The position numbers and the translations under genes are program-made. From assembly GCA_023390175.1 (NCBI GenBank), contig JAEWDK010000008.1:62001-126000 (forward strand): a stretch of DNA of 64,000 nucleotides, given 5' to 3'. The notes below the pieces were generated by a model that saw only the letters and a program-made list of their open reading frames with translations, had not been told where the DNA came from and searched no databases. This document shows, one piece after another, positions 16,688-26,900 of this stretch (position 1 is the stretch's first letter; every line of letters begins with the position of its first letter). This DNA is from Bacillota bacterium (GTDB lineage: Bacteria > Bacillota > Clostridia > Oscillospirales > Acutalibacteraceae).

Positions 16688-17080
16688 GTGGATGCTGTTA
16701 TTTTAATCGGTGTTGTCTTACTGGTTATTCTTGTTTCCGTATGGGCGGTTATCAGCTCACGAAAGGCATTGCAGACAGGAGGGAGTCTTACCGACGCGAA
16801 AGAGGAGGATTCCATTTTAGAGTCGTTTGCTACTGTAACGGAAAAGCGCATTGAGAAAATAATGACCGGCACTTACCAAATGCCGGGGCATTATCTGGCC
16901 TATATGGTGCAGTTTCGGTTTGATGACGGGAAGGAAACCAGCATTTCCGTACCGCAGGAAATGTTCGACGATATTCCGGTCGGTTCGCGGGAACTGCTGA
17001 TTACGCAAGGCGGAAAGTTCCTTGATTTTGGAGGTCGTTTTGGCGAGGATCTGCCCGATAAAGGCTCGAACAACACATAA
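16688..17080 (+). CDS. DUF2500-like small membrane protein
   Basis: A short protein with one N-terminal membrane helix (DAVILIGVVLLVILVSVWAV), a linker, and a C-terminal beta-rich domain of about 75 residues with FATVTEKR, YMVQFRFDDGKE and PVGSRELLITQGGKFLDF. That pattern matches DUF2500, whose function is unknown. AGGAG at 16674-16678 best serves the GTG at 16688, giving about 130 residues. The frame remains open upstream to 16556, and ATG 16679 and GTG 16682 are alternatives that lie too close to that site. It stands alone on the plus strand and ends at a shared terminator. Confidence 0.65.
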   Translation: MDAVILIGVVLLVILVSVWAVISSRKALQTGGSLTDAKEEDSILESFATVTEKRIEKIMTGTYQMPGHYLAYMVQFRFDDGKETSISVPQEMFDDIPVGSRELLITQGGKFLDFGGRFGEDLPDKGSNNT

Positions 17081-17116
17081 AAAAGAGGTATCGGAAAGTA
17101 AACCGATACCTCTTTT
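17081..17116. terminator. Bidirectional intrinsic terminator
   Basis: AAAAGAGGTATCGG (17081-17094) pairs perfectly with CCGATACCTCTTTT (17103-17116). A and T runs on the two sides allow it to stop both the plus-strand DUF2500-like gene and the minus-strand opp operon. Confidence 0.85.
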
Positions 17117-17128
17117 GCTGTTCTTATT

Positions 17129-18106
17129 TTAACTGTTCTCATCAAACAAGTGGCATGATACAAAATGATTGGGTGAAACTTCCTTCAGTTCCGGTGTGAC
17201 ACTGTCGCAAACTTCTTTTGCGTATTTGCAGCGGCTCTTAAAGCGGCAGCCCGCTCCGCAGTTGATTGGGCTGCCGACTTCGCCTTCCAGCGGAATAATT
17301 GTTTTTGACCGTTCCAAATCCGGGTCCGGAATCGGAATAGAGGACAGCAGCGCTTTGGTGTAAACATGCAGCGGGTTCTCATACAGTTCTTCACTTGCAG
17401 CAACTTCCACCAAGTGCCCCATATACATAACGCCGACACGGTCAGAAATGTGCCTGACCATTGATAAATCGTGCGCGATGAAAAGATAGGTGAGCCCCAT
17501 TTCTTTCTGCAATCGGATCAACAGGTTTACCACCTGCGCCTGAATAGAAACATCCAATGCGGAAATCGGCTCATCGCACACAATAAATTCAGGGTCAACG
17601 GCCAGCGCACGGGCAATGCCGATTCGCTGGCGCTGCCCGCCTGAAAATTCATGTGGAAAACGGTTTGCGTGCTCTTTGTTCAACCCGACAATAGACAAAA
17701 GCTCGTGAATACGTTCCTGCCTTGCCGCGCCAGGGTAAAGTCCGTGCACATTCATACCCTCTGCAATAATATCGCCCACCGTCATGCGCGGATCAAGCGA
17801 TGCGTATGGATCCTGAAAGATCATTTGGGCGTCTTTCAAAAAGGCAATTCGTTCCTGTTTGCTTTTGTGTGCTGATTTTCCCTTGAAAATCACCTCGCCA
17901 CCGGTCGGCTCATACAAGCCGAGAACTGTACGGCCACAAGTAGTTTTGCCGCAGCCTGACTCGCCCACAAGACCAAACGTTTCCCCTTTGTTAATTTCAA
18001 AAGAAACATCGTCAACCGCCTTAAGGACCTTGTCTTTACCGACATTGAAATATTTTTTTAGGTGGTTAACTTTAACGAAAGACTCTGGTTTTTTAGTTTC
18101 ATTCAT
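17129..18106 (-). CDS. oppF: Oligopeptide/dipeptide ABC transporter ATP-binding protein OppF-like
   Basis: One of the two ATPases that power peptide import on the cytoplasmic face. Walker A is GESGCGKTT, the signature is FSGGQRQRIGIARAL and Walker B is FIVCDEPISALD. The C-terminal oligopeptide/dipeptide extension contains the four-cysteine pattern CGAGCRFKSRCKYAKEVC, which in relatives binds an Fe-S cluster or metal. I start at ATG 18106, overlapping the oppD end by 8 bp, with TAGGAG upstream; the open frame to 18133 lies within oppD. It is the last gene of the operon and ends before a strong terminator. Confidence 0.93.
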   Translation of the reverse strand: MNETKKPESFVKVNHLKKYFNVGKDKVLKAVDDVSFEINKGETFGLVGESGCGKTTCGRTVLGLYEPTGGEVIFKGKSAHKSKQERIAFLKDAQMIFQDPYASLDPRMTVGDIIAEGMNVHGLYPGAARQERIHELLSIVGLNKEHANRFPHEFSGGQRQRIGIARALAVDPEFIVCDEPISALDVSIQAQVVNLLIRLQKEMGLTYLFIAHDLSMVRHISDRVGVMYMGHLVEVAASEELYENPLHVYTKALLSSIPIPDPDLERSKTIIPLEGEVGSPINCGAGCRFKSRCKYAKEVCDSVTPELKEVSPNHFVSCHLFDENS

Positions 18107-19127
18107 GTTCCAGCACACTCCTAACATCATCATAATGGAATGCTTCCTTGGCCATTGAATGCTGAAGCCAGCACATTGTCCTGTGCGTAGGGGAAATCTC
18201 AGTGTACTCCGGCTCCATGTTTTGGCAGATTTCCATGCAGTGACTGCAGCGTGTGGAAAAGCCGCAGCCCTTCGGCGGCTTAATCAAATCGGGCGGCGTG
18301 CCTGGAATTAAAACCAGTTCGGATTTATTTTTCACATTCAGTTTCGGAATCGCGTTCAGCAAAGCATAGGTGTACGGATGCTGAGGATTTTTAAAGATTT
18401 CATTCACCGTGCCGAATTCAACAATTCTTCCGGCATACATAACCGCAATTTTATCGGCCATGCCGGCAACTACGCCCAAATCATGTGTAATCAGTACAAT
18501 CGCAGTACTGGATTCTTTTTGAATATCTTTCAGCAAGTGCAGAATTTGAGCCTGTATCGTAACATCGAGTGCGGTCGTCGGTTCATCTGCAATCAACAGT
18601 TGCGGGTTGCAGGCCAGTGCGATTGCAATGACGACACGCTGCCGCATTCCGCCGGAAAACTCATACGGATACCCATTCATCCGTTCTTCCGGGTTCGGAA
18701 TACTGACTTTTTTCAAAATTTCAATCGCCTTTGCTTTCGCTTCACTTTCTGATACTTTATGATGAACCTGAATTCCTTCGGCAATCTGTTTCCCAATTTT
18801 CATCGTCGGGTTTAGGGAAGTCATTGGATCTTGAAATACCATTCCGGCATCCTTGCCGCGGAATTCCCTCCATTGTTTCTTATTAAAGCCTAAAATATTG
18901 ACGCCATTATATAAAATTTCACTCTCACTTTTAATTTCTCCGGGCGGTGTGGCAATCAAACCCATAATGGCCTTGGAAGTCACTGTTTTTCCGCTTCCTG
19001 ACTCGCCCACAATGGCAAGCGTCTCGCCCTTGTCAATTGAAAATGAAACACCGCGTACCGCCTGTACTTCGCCGGCGTAGGTGTGGAATGAAACTTTCAA
19101 GTTGTTTACTTCGAGCAGTTTATTCAT
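18099..19127 (-). CDS. oppD: Oligopeptide/dipeptide ABC transporter ATP-binding protein OppD-like
   Basis: The second ATPase of the importer. Walker A is GESGSGKTV, the signature is FSGGMRQRVVIAIAL and Walker B is LLIADEPTTALD. The C-terminal tail carries a cysteine cluster (CGFSTRCSHCMEIC) like its partner. Length 342 residues, normal for OppD. It follows oppC by 12 bp. The OppD/OppF class handles peptides in most cases, but related systems also import oligosaccharides or nickel, so specificity is set by the binding protein. Confidence 0.93.
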   Translation of the reverse strand: MNKLLEVNNLKVSFHTYAGEVQAVRGVSFSIDKGETLAIVGESGSGKTVTSKAIMGLIATPPGEIKSESEILYNGVNILGFNKKQWREFRGKDAGMVFQDPMTSLNPTMKIGKQIAEGIQVHHKVSESEAKAKAIEILKKVSIPNPEERMNGYPYEFSGGMRQRVVIAIALACNPQLLIADEPTTALDVTIQAQILHLLKDIQKESSTAIVLITHDLGVVAGMADKIAVMYAGRIVEFGTVNEIFKNPQHPYTYALLNAIPKLNVKNKSELVLIPGTPPDLIKPPKGCGFSTRCSHCMEICQNMEPEYTEISPTHRTMCWLQHSMAKEAFHYDDVRSVLEHE

Positions 19128-19139
19128 TTCTTTCCTCCA

Positions 19140-20066
19140 CTACTGTCTGAGCTTGGGGTCGAGTGCGTCGCGCAGGCCATCCCCGAGCAGATTAAAGGCC
19201 AGCATCGTAAGGCTGATTGCAAGCGCAGGAAAAATCAGCTCATGGGGGTAGTAGGACATCTGCTGCTGTCCGAGTGCCGCCATAGCGCCCCAACTGGTGT
19301 CCGGTGGCTGAACGCCCATGCCGATAAAGCTTAAAAACGCTTCCGAAAAGATGAATCCGGGAATAGAAAACGTTGTGTTTACAATTATTACGCTGAGAGT
19401 ATTGGGTAGTAAATGCTTTAAAATAATATTAATCGGGCTGACGCCAAGTGTCTTCGCCGCCAAAACATATTCGCTTTCTTTCAGGCTGAGCACCTGTCCG
19501 CGCACGATACGCGCCAAATCCGTCCAGCTTGTAATACAAAGGGCTATAATCAGCGAGGTCATGCCCTTTCCCAAAACCATTGAAACAACAATAACAACAA
19601 TCAGGTATGGAATACCGACAAGAATTTCCACGATTCTCATCATCACATCATCTATGATACCGCCTAAATATCCGCTGATGCCACCGTAAACAGCTCCAAC
19701 TAAAAGCGAAATCAGCGTTCCCACAAAGCCAATCATCAGCGATACGCGCCCGCCTATCCAAAGCCGGGTAAAGATATCGCGGCCAAGGTCGTCAAGGCCA
19801 AACCAATGATCCCATGACGGCGCTTCATTGGTGCGCGCCGTAAGCTGTTCCGTGTAGGAATGCGGGGAAAGTATCGGCACGAAGATACACATTAAAATAA
19901 TAAAGATCAAAAAAAACATGCAGGTTATGGCAACCTTGTTGTTCTTCAGTCTGCGCCACGCGTCCTGCCAATAGGTAATACTTGGCCGAACGACCGCCTC
20001 CGCCTTTTCCGTATCCAGTTCGACATGTCTGAACATATTTTTATTCACTATTTGAGAATTATCCAT
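19140..20066 (-). CDS. oppC: Oligopeptide/dipeptide ABC transporter permease OppC-like
   Basis: A membrane permease with an N-terminal helix (VAITCMFFLIFIILMCIFVP), an external segment and five further helices. The BPD_transp_1 coupling region is visible as EYVLAAKTLGVSPINIILKH. The segment DHWFGLDDLGRDIFTR is a hallmark of the OppC/DppC branch. Length 308 residues. It is separated by only 6 bp from oppB, so the two permeases are made together. Confidence 0.92.
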   Translation of the reverse strand: MDNSQIVNKNMFRHVELDTEKAEAVVRPSITYWQDAWRRLKNNKVAITCMFFLIFIILMCIFVPILSPHSYTEQLTARTNEAPSWDHWFGLDDLGRDIFTRLWIGGRVSLMIGFVGTLISLLVGAVYGGISGYLGGIIDDVMMRIVEILVGIPYLIVVIVVSMVLGKGMTSLIIALCITSWTDLARIVRGQVLSLKESEYVLAAKTLGVSPINIILKHLLPNTLSVIIVNTTFSIPGFIFSEAFLSFIGMGVQPPDTSWGAMAALGQQQMSYYPHELIFPALAISLTMLAFNLLGDGLRDALDPKLRQ

Positions 20067-20072
20067 AGCGCA

Positions 20073-21032
20073 TCACCTCTTACTTTTTATTAGGCCTTTT
20101 CTAACCCGCGGATCAACCAAAGTGTACAGGATATCCATTAGAACGATGGACGCGATAAACAGGAAAGAAAAGAATACGGTCGTAATCATAATGACCGGAT
20201 AATCCTTGCCGTTGACACTGTCCACAAAATATCTTCCGAGTCCGGGAATGGAAAAAATCCGTTCAATTACAAAGGAACCGGTCACAACACCGGCAATCTG
20301 CGGCGCTACAATCGAGATAATCGGAGTGATGCTGTTTTTAAAAACATGCTTCCGAATAATCTGCCATTCGGACAAGCCCTTCGCTTTTGCGGTAAGAATG
20401 TAGTCGTTGCTCATAACGTCCAAAACAGAAGATCGCATAAAACGCGAATAGGTTGCAATGCCCCCAATGGAGACTGCCAGTGTTGGCAGAAGCGTGTAGC
20501 GCAGGCCGTCCATAAAGCCCATTCCAGCCTTCGCCCAGCCCACAATGGGGAAATACGTACCACCCAGCCCTTTTTGCAGCAGCGCTGCAAAAACAAAGCT
20601 CGGAATAGAGACTCCCACAATCGCAATAAAGATAGTAAGAAAATCGATCCATGAGTTTCGTTTGATTGCAGCGAGAATTCCCAGGGACAGCCCCAACACA
20701 AGGCCGAGCGCGACTGCCTGCAGCCCAAGGCGCGCCGAAGCTGGGAACCGTTCTTCAATAATTTGGTTTGCTGTCATACCTGGGGTTTTATATGATTCAC
20801 CGAATTCACCGTGAAGCACTACGTTTTCTAAATACATAACATACCGCTCACCCACCGGTTTATCAAGCCCCCATTTTACCCTAAGATTCTGTGCAACCGC
20901 GGGGGGCAGAACCTTGGTCTCGGACTGAACCGGGTCGCCGGGCAAAGTGTTCATTAAAAAGAAAGTTGCCGTCAATATAATCCACAGGGTAACAACCATA
21001 TAAGCAAGCTTTTTCAGTATATACTTAACCAT
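20073..21032 (-). CDS. oppB: Oligopeptide/dipeptide ABC transporter permease OppB-like
   Basis: The partner permease, 319 residues with six predicted helices. The first is near residues 8-27, followed by the FLMNTLPGDPV segment typical of OppB/DppB. The coupling loop NDYILTAKAKGLSEWQIIRK is clear, and the final VDPRVRKG is the usual C-terminus. A 145-bp gap with a GC-rich stem-loop separates it from oppA. It lies downstream of the aminopeptidase and mannosidase genes in one direction. Confidence 0.92.
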   Translation of the reverse strand: MVKYILKKLAYMVVTLWIILTATFFLMNTLPGDPVQSETKVLPPAVAQNLRVKWGLDKPVGERYVMYLENVVLHGEFGESYKTPGMTANQIIEERFPASARLGLQAVALGLVLGLSLGILAAIKRNSWIDFLTIFIAIVGVSIPSFVFAALLQKGLGGTYFPIVGWAKAGMGFMDGLRYTLLPTLAVSIGGIATYSRFMRSSVLDVMSNDYILTAKAKGLSEWQIIRKHVFKNSITPIISIVAPQIAGVVTGSFVIERIFSIPGLGRYFVDSVNGKDYPVIMITTVFFSFLFIASIVLMDILYTLVDPRVRKGLIKSKR

Positions 21033-21070
21033 CCTTGACCTCCCATTAAATTCGGAATAGATACGTTTTA

Positions 21071-21102
21071 GGCGCGGCCTGCCGATTTTCGACAGCCGCG
21101 CC
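21071..21102 (-). promoter_or_regulatory. Intercistronic stem-loop between oppA and oppB
   Basis: GGCGCGGC (21071-21078) pairs with GCCGCGCC (21095-21102), and the inner CTGCCGA/TCGACAG extends the stem with one mismatch. No T run follows on the minus strand. It probably protects the oppA 3' end or attenuates read-through, so that more binding protein than permease is made. Confidence 0.6.
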
Positions 21103-21177
21103 CTTTCGCCTATAACAATTCAATCCCTAAAACTTTTTGGACGCTTATTGAACTGCTATCATCAGTCAAACAGATGT

Positions 21178-22854
21178 TTATCCGGCAATGGAAGCGTATT
21201 TGAATTCAACAGCCGGTCCGCCCGCACCATTGATAATTGCACCCTGCAGGCGTTTGCCGAACAGGTTTTTCGAGAAAGTAAAGGTAAGCGGCCCAATGCC
21301 TGCTTCCTGGTCAACAAGAATTTTCTCGGCCTCTTGGAATTTCGTAAGACGTGCGTTCATATCGCTCAGTGTTTTGCAGGAATTTACCAGCTCGTCGTAT
21401 TTTGCATTTGAGAAGCCTGCCGGATTGTTGCCGTCGCCGGTTACATAGCACTGCATAAAGGTCATGGGATCGTTATAGTCCGCACCCCAGCCTGTTTGGC
21501 ATATTTGGTACATTCCCTTGGAAACGCTTTGGTTAAATGCAGAGTTGTCCGAAGCGGTGTCAATTTTGACCTTAACACCCAGTTTACTTTCCCACTGATT
21601 CTGGTAGAACTCACCATTTGCCTTTGTGTCATTGTTTGAATTTTTCTGAAGGAAGGTCACCGTAATCTGCTTAGCAGGGTCCAAACCAAGCTCTGTTAAG
21701 CCTGCCTGCAGCAGCGTTTTTGGGTCTTGGCTCTTATCAGCCTCCAAAGGCTGTGGTACTTTATCCCTGAAAAGTGCATCACCATTGTTGATGCTGAACG
21801 GAATCAGGCCATACGCTGCCTTATCCTTTTTCTGTACGTTTGTTACAAGAGCTTCCCTGTCAATTGCAAGGGAAAATGCTTTTCTGACTTTTGCGTTGGT
21901 AAAAATCTTATTGGTGTCTTTATTGTTGAACGCAATATAAGATGCGCGCGGAGCAGGTCCTTCGATCAGTTTCATATCGCCGCTGTCAATTTTGGATTTA
22001 ACCTTAGTCGCATATTCGGTTCTGGCATTTCTGAGGACATCGATTTCACCTTGGTCAAACATTTGCTCGCGAGTTTGTTGCTCCTGAACCAGCTTCACAT
22101 TGATTTGTTCCAGCTTGACACTGCCGGCGTCCCAGTAATTCGGGTTCTTTTTCAAAACAATATCAGAGCCCCTGGTCCAGGATGCAATATAGAACGGGCC
22201 GGAATAAGACATTTCTTCCGCGGTTGCACCATAGGTTGCATTTTTTGTACCCTCTGTTGCAGTCGCTTTGATTGGAGTGATGGTCGAGAAATTAGTCAGT
22301 TGCAAGAAGTAAGGCAGTGCTTCTTTCAGTGTAAATACAAGTGTTTTAGAATCGGGAGCCTTTACGCCCACGTCTTCCTTTTTGCCTTTGCCTGTATTAA
22401 ATTCTTCGCCGCCTTTGATGCAGTAGAAAATACTTGCATTATGGCAGTTTACCTGCGGGTCGAAAATTCTTTGCACAGCATTGACATAGTCGGCGGCTGT
22501 TACTTCAGTTCCGTCGGAATACTTATTATCGCGGAGTTTGAAGGACCAGGTAAGTCCGTCGTCCGAAACTGTCCAGCTTACGGCGCCTGCAGCTTCCAGT
22601 TTGCCATCATGCATTCTTACAAGGCCTTCCTGCACTTCGCCGACAATTGAGTTCTTATTGTCATCATCCGCTCTGGTCGGGTCAAGCGTGTCCGGGTCAG
22701 CTTCCATATATGTATTCGCGATTTGTTCTACGCTTGTTGCGGATTTCCCGCCCGCTGCGGACTGTGAATTGGAAGCAGTCGTCCCTCCGCCGCAGGCGGT
22801 CAGGGCGCTGACCATTGTTACGATAGCTAAAAGAATAGCCAGTTTCTTTTTCAT
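21178..22854 (-). CDS. oppA: Peptide ABC transporter substrate-binding lipoprotein (SBP_bac_5 family)
   Basis: The lipoprotein receptor that captures the substrate outside the cell. The signal ends in lipobox ALTACGGG near residue 20. The mature protein has the SBP_bac_5 features: EADPDTLDPTRADDDN at the start, a long TWSFKLRDNKYSDGTEVTA stretch and KVRKAFSLAIDREALV in the middle. Length 558 residues, normal for OppA. Residues alone do not reveal whether it binds peptides, glycopeptides or oligosaccharides. The flanking M42 peptidase and GH38 mannosidase suggest a ligand containing both peptide and mannose, which is inference. Confidence 0.9.
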   Translation of the reverse strand: MKKKLAILLAIVTMVSALTACGGGTTASNSQSAAGGKSATSVEQIANTYMEADPDTLDPTRADDDNKNSIVGEVQEGLVRMHDGKLEAAGAVSWTVSDDGLTWSFKLRDNKYSDGTEVTAADYVNAVQRIFDPQVNCHNASIFYCIKGGEEFNTGKGKKEDVGVKAPDSKTLVFTLKEALPYFLQLTNFSTITPIKATATEGTKNATYGATAEEMSYSGPFYIASWTRGSDIVLKKNPNYWDAGSVKLEQINVKLVQEQQTREQMFDQGEIDVLRNARTEYATKVKSKIDSGDMKLIEGPAPRASYIAFNNKDTNKIFTNAKVRKAFSLAIDREALVTNVQKKDKAAYGLIPFSINNGDALFRDKVPQPLEADKSQDPKTLLQAGLTELGLDPAKQITVTFLQKNSNNDTKANGEFYQNQWESKLGVKVKIDTASDNSAFNQSVSKGMYQICQTGWGADYNDPMTFMQCYVTGDGNNPAGFSNAKYDELVNSCKTLSDMNARLTKFQEAEKILVDQEAGIGPLTFTFSKNLFGKRLQGAIINGAGGPAVEFKYASIAG

Positions 22855-22914
22855 GATTTTTTCCTTCTTTCCTTCAATTAATTATATTAGCAGATTGTTT
22901 TGCCAATCTGTCAA

Positions 22915-23931
22915 TTACTTGATGATAATTTCTGTTTCAATTGGAAGGACTTCTTGTATGTAACCGATAAGCAGCCGGATGCAGGCATCTACATCATCCA
23001 AATTGATGATGCTGTTCGGCGTATGACCGTACCGCGTGGGAATGGAAATGCCCACCGCTTTTACGCCGTTTCCGGAGCGATTGATCGCCCCCGCGTCGGT
23101 ACCGCCGTTTGCCAGCACATCCATCTGGTATGGAATGTTGTTTTTCTGCGCGCATTCCACCATAGCCTGTACCAACTTTTCATCACAAAGGACGGATGCG
23201 TCGTTTACCTTAATTGCAGCTCCGCCGCCATTTACCGCATTGCCAAGATCATCCGCAGGCACGTCAAACGAACCGGTAATATCAATGGCGATACCCAAAT
23301 CGGGGCGAATGGATTCCGCTGCCACAGTTGCTCCTCGAAGCCCGACTTCCTCCTGAACGGTAAACGCAAAATACACATCATGATAAGGAGTGCCCATATT
23401 CTGAATCGTCTTCGCCATAATGTAGCAGGCGGAGCGGTTATCAAACGCTTTGCTCATCACATTGTGCCCAATCAATTCCACATATTCGCCGAAGAACGCC
23501 GCTGATTCCCCGATTGCAACGTACTTCATCGCCTCTTCCTTACTGGAAGCGCCAATATCGATGTACAATTTATCAAGCCCAATTGATTTTCCGTCCATCA
23601 GTTTTTCGACTGCGGCAGCCGTGCCAACCGTACCGTTTTTGAAGCGTACACGGTTCATAAAAGAAGCAATGGGGGAAACGCCGCCCATCTGTTTTACCTT
23701 AATAAAACCGTCGTCGGTAATATCAATGGCGCACAGGCCGATTTCATCCATATGGGCGGCACACATGATTTTCTTTTTGTCCGTGCCGTTTCCCCTTTTT
23801 AGCATGATTAGGTTTCCAATGGCGTCTATTTTAACTTCATCGGCATAATCGGAGCATTTTGCAATTAAATAATCGGCCACTTTGCTTTCACTGCCGGATA
23901 CACCCCAAATTTGAGTGAGCTCTTTCAGCAT
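22915..23931 (-). CDS. M42 family metallopeptidase (glutamyl aminopeptidase/tetrahedral aminopeptidase-like)
   Basis: A cytoplasmic di-metal aminopeptidase that removes N-terminal residues from short peptides, usually as a large tetrahedral oligomer. Metal and catalytic motifs are intact: His-x-Asp in CAAHMDEIGL, the bridging Asp in KAFDNRSACY, the Glu pair in VQEEVGLRGA, Asp in AIDITGSFD and His in PTRYGHTPNS. The 338-residue length is normal. CAAGGAG precedes the ATG. It lies between the mannosidase and oppA genes, so it should process peptides delivered by the Opp importer. Confidence 0.92.
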   Translation of the reverse strand: MLKELTQIWGVSGSESKVADYLIAKCSDYADEVKIDAIGNLIMLKRGNGTDKKKIMCAAHMDEIGLCAIDITDDGFIKVKQMGGVSPIASFMNRVRFKNGTVGTAAAVEKLMDGKSIGLDKLYIDIGASSKEEAMKYVAIGESAAFFGEYVELIGHNVMSKAFDNRSACYIMAKTIQNMGTPYHDVYFAFTVQEEVGLRGATVAAESIRPDLGIAIDITGSFDVPADDLGNAVNGGGAAIKVNDASVLCDEKLVQAMVECAQKNNIPYQMDVLANGGTDAGAINRSGNGVKAVGISIPTRYGHTPNSIINLDDVDACIRLLIGYIQEVLPIETEIIIK

Positions 23932-23949
23932 TTTATTTACTCCTTGATT

Positions 23950-26900
23950 CTAAAACCGGATTCGGAAGGTCTTGATTTCATAGGGTTTTAGCAGGAAATC
24001 AATTTCATTTTCCCGGTGTTCCGCTTTCGAAAGATTGTTTTCCAGCAAATCACATTCATAAACAGCACGGGGTGCAAACCCCAGCCGTATCGATGCTTTC
24101 ACCCTGGAATTTTTATTCTCGTAAACCCTGAGTATGGTTCCGTTCCCATCCTCCGCGTCCTTCATCATTTCAATGAAGCAGTTGCTGCAGGAGGGACTTG
24201 CCATGGAGAACTCCCGCGGCGCGGCGCCCTGCGCCTGATGGCACAGTGCGGTTTTCAGGGGAACGTTCAGGTTGTACGCCATCTGCACCGTGGCGGCCTC
24301 CTGCCATCGTTCACTGTGCGGGTAAATTGAATAGGTAAAACGGTGAAGGCCGATGTCGGCGTCCGCATTGGGGTAAGTGCCCGCTTTAATCAAGGTCAGA
24401 CTCAGGTTGCCGTCCTTCACGCTATAGCCGTATTTGCAGTCATTGAGCAGGCTGATTCCCAGTGAATTTTCGGAAAGATCCGCCCATTTGTGGCCGCAGA
24501 CTTCAAATTTTGCGCTGTCCCAGCTGTTGTTGTTTGTCGTTTCCCGTTCCAAATTACCGTACTGGATTTCAAACGACGCCCTGGTCGTATTGACTTCCAC
24601 AGGGAAATTCACCCGCAGCAGCACGTTGTTCTGCTGCCAGTCCACGGTATTGACAAAGTCGATTCGCGGAATATCGCGGTACATGCAAATTTTTTGAGTA
24701 ATCACGGAACTGAGGAATCTCCGTTCCACCTCCACACAGAAGCGGATGGGGCCGTATTCCAAAACCTTTGGCTCGGATACGCTGTCGAACGCGTACGGCT
24801 TTCTGCGGTAAAAAGAGTCAAGATTCCAGTTGTCCCAGTTTGCCGGGCGGTCCTCATAAGATTGCAGCTCATTTCCCCTTTGCCCTTCGCGGATAAATTC
24901 CTTCTCCGTCTTCTTTTCAACCAGGGAGAGGATTGTGCCGTCACGGTCAAAATTGACACTGTACCATTCATTTTCGAAGGAGCTGATCGGTGCTTTCGCC
25001 GCTGCTTTTGGTTTTTCACCGCGAATCAACGTAAAGACTTTATAGCCCACCGCCGGAATTCCCCTGGCAAAAAAGATAAAGTCGTTTTCATTTACATATT
25101 GCACATCGTACTGATTTCCCTCATCGTCCCGTACACCGCAGACCGGAAACGGCGCGCTCGCCTGCACAATATCATCACGAGCATAGCCAAGGGAATTGAA
25201 AACCAGCAGCGAAGGCTCCGCAATGGAAATATGGGAGGCAAGCTGGTTCAGCTGCTGCTGTGCAAGCGCTTCCCCGTCGGATAAAATGCGGCTGTATTCC
25301 TGTTCGGTGGTGCGGTACACCTCACCGATACAGGTACCGGGGATAATATCATGGAATTGGTTCTGCAGAATGACGTCCCAGCCGTTCTGAATCTGCTGCT
25401 TCGGGTAAGCGTCGCCTGCCCGCTGATTGAGCGTGCCCAGTATTTCCAGCTGTTCGTAAAGGATTTCGCTTTTCCGGTTGGCACGCTTGTTCTTGGCGGA
25501 AGAAGTGTATGTTCCACGGTGATACTCAAAATACAGTTCCCCGTCCCATGTGGGCATTTCCGGTTTATGGGCGATTTTTTTATAGGTACGGTCGAAGAAT
25601 TCCGTTTCAAATTCCAGTTTGATCCTCGGCAGGCCCGGCATGCCGTATTTCAGGCGTTCCGCATTTTCCAGCATTTCCGCGGTAGGGCCGCCGCCGCCGT
25701 CCCCATAGCCGTAAAGCATCAGGGTGTCTTCCGTCAGATCCTTGTTCTGAAATCTTTTATATGTTCCCAGCGTCATGTTTGGATTGATAAAGCCGGTATA
25801 AGTCGTGGTGCGGCGGATATCGCTGAAGGAAATGTTCTCCCCCTGCTGATGGTTAAAATCACAGGTAGTCGGCATAAACACAAAAACCTCGCTGTTGTCT
25901 ATCCCGCGCCAAAGGAAAGTATCATTGGGGAACATATTCGTTTCATTCCATGCAATTTTGGTTGTCATGAAATAGTTGATGCCGCTCTTTTTCAAAATCT
26001 GCGGAAGCGCCGCACTGTATCCGAACACATCCGGCAGCCAAAGCGACTTGCTTTCCACCCCGAATTCTTCCAGGAAGAAGCGATGTCCTTTGATAATCTG
26101 CCGGACAAACGACTCGCCGGACGGAATGTTGCAGTCCGCTTCCAGCCACATGGCACCGTCAATTTCCCAGCGGCCTTCCCGTACCCTTTGCCGGATTTTT
26201 TCGAACAGCTCCGGTTCCTGTTCTTTTACAAACTGGTACAGAATCGGCTGGCTGGACATAAACTTGTAATCCGGGTATTTTTCCATCAACTGCAGAACAG
26301 TCGAAAAGCTGCGAAGCACTTTTTCCCTTGTCTGGCTGACAGTCCAAAGCCACGCAATATCAATATGGGTATGCCCAATGGCACTGACAAGTGGGGCCTG
26401 CTCGTTTACTTTTGTATAAAAATCTTCTTTTAAAACAGCATCCGCATCGTCCAACGAGCGGTAGAACTCTTTTGAATAGGCTTCACGCAGATCCACAAGA
26501 TCGACCGCGCGCGAAACCTTTTGCAGGATTCTGCGGCAATTGTCTGCATCGTGCGACGCGATTACGCGCGCTGTGGAAACGGGAGCGGACAGATCATAAT
26601 AAAAATGTTCCACAACGGTATCCTTTACGCAAAGCTCTGTGCGGATAACCAAATCACCGGGAACGGAACCGCTGTACGCCAAAAAAGCAATTTCAAAGGT
26701 TTCCCCTGCAACTGCATGTTCTGAAATTGTGATACGCCTGTGGTTCACATCCACACCCTGTACGATTTTGCCGTTCAAATAAAAAAGCATCTGCGGGTTG
26801 GTTGCATCCCACTGCCCTTCGCGGCCCGTTGTGATGGCAAACTCAACGAATCGGCCATCAAATTGCTGCGGTATGGTCAAAGCCGTTCGAAACCAGCGGT

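Noticed and set aside
21727..22650. 307-codon plus-strand frame antisense to oppA
   Set aside because: Opposes a full-length binding protein and lacks any domain pattern.
25351..26433. 360-codon plus-strand frame inside the GH38 gene
   Set aside because: Antisense shadow of an intact alpha-mannosidase; no family resemblance.
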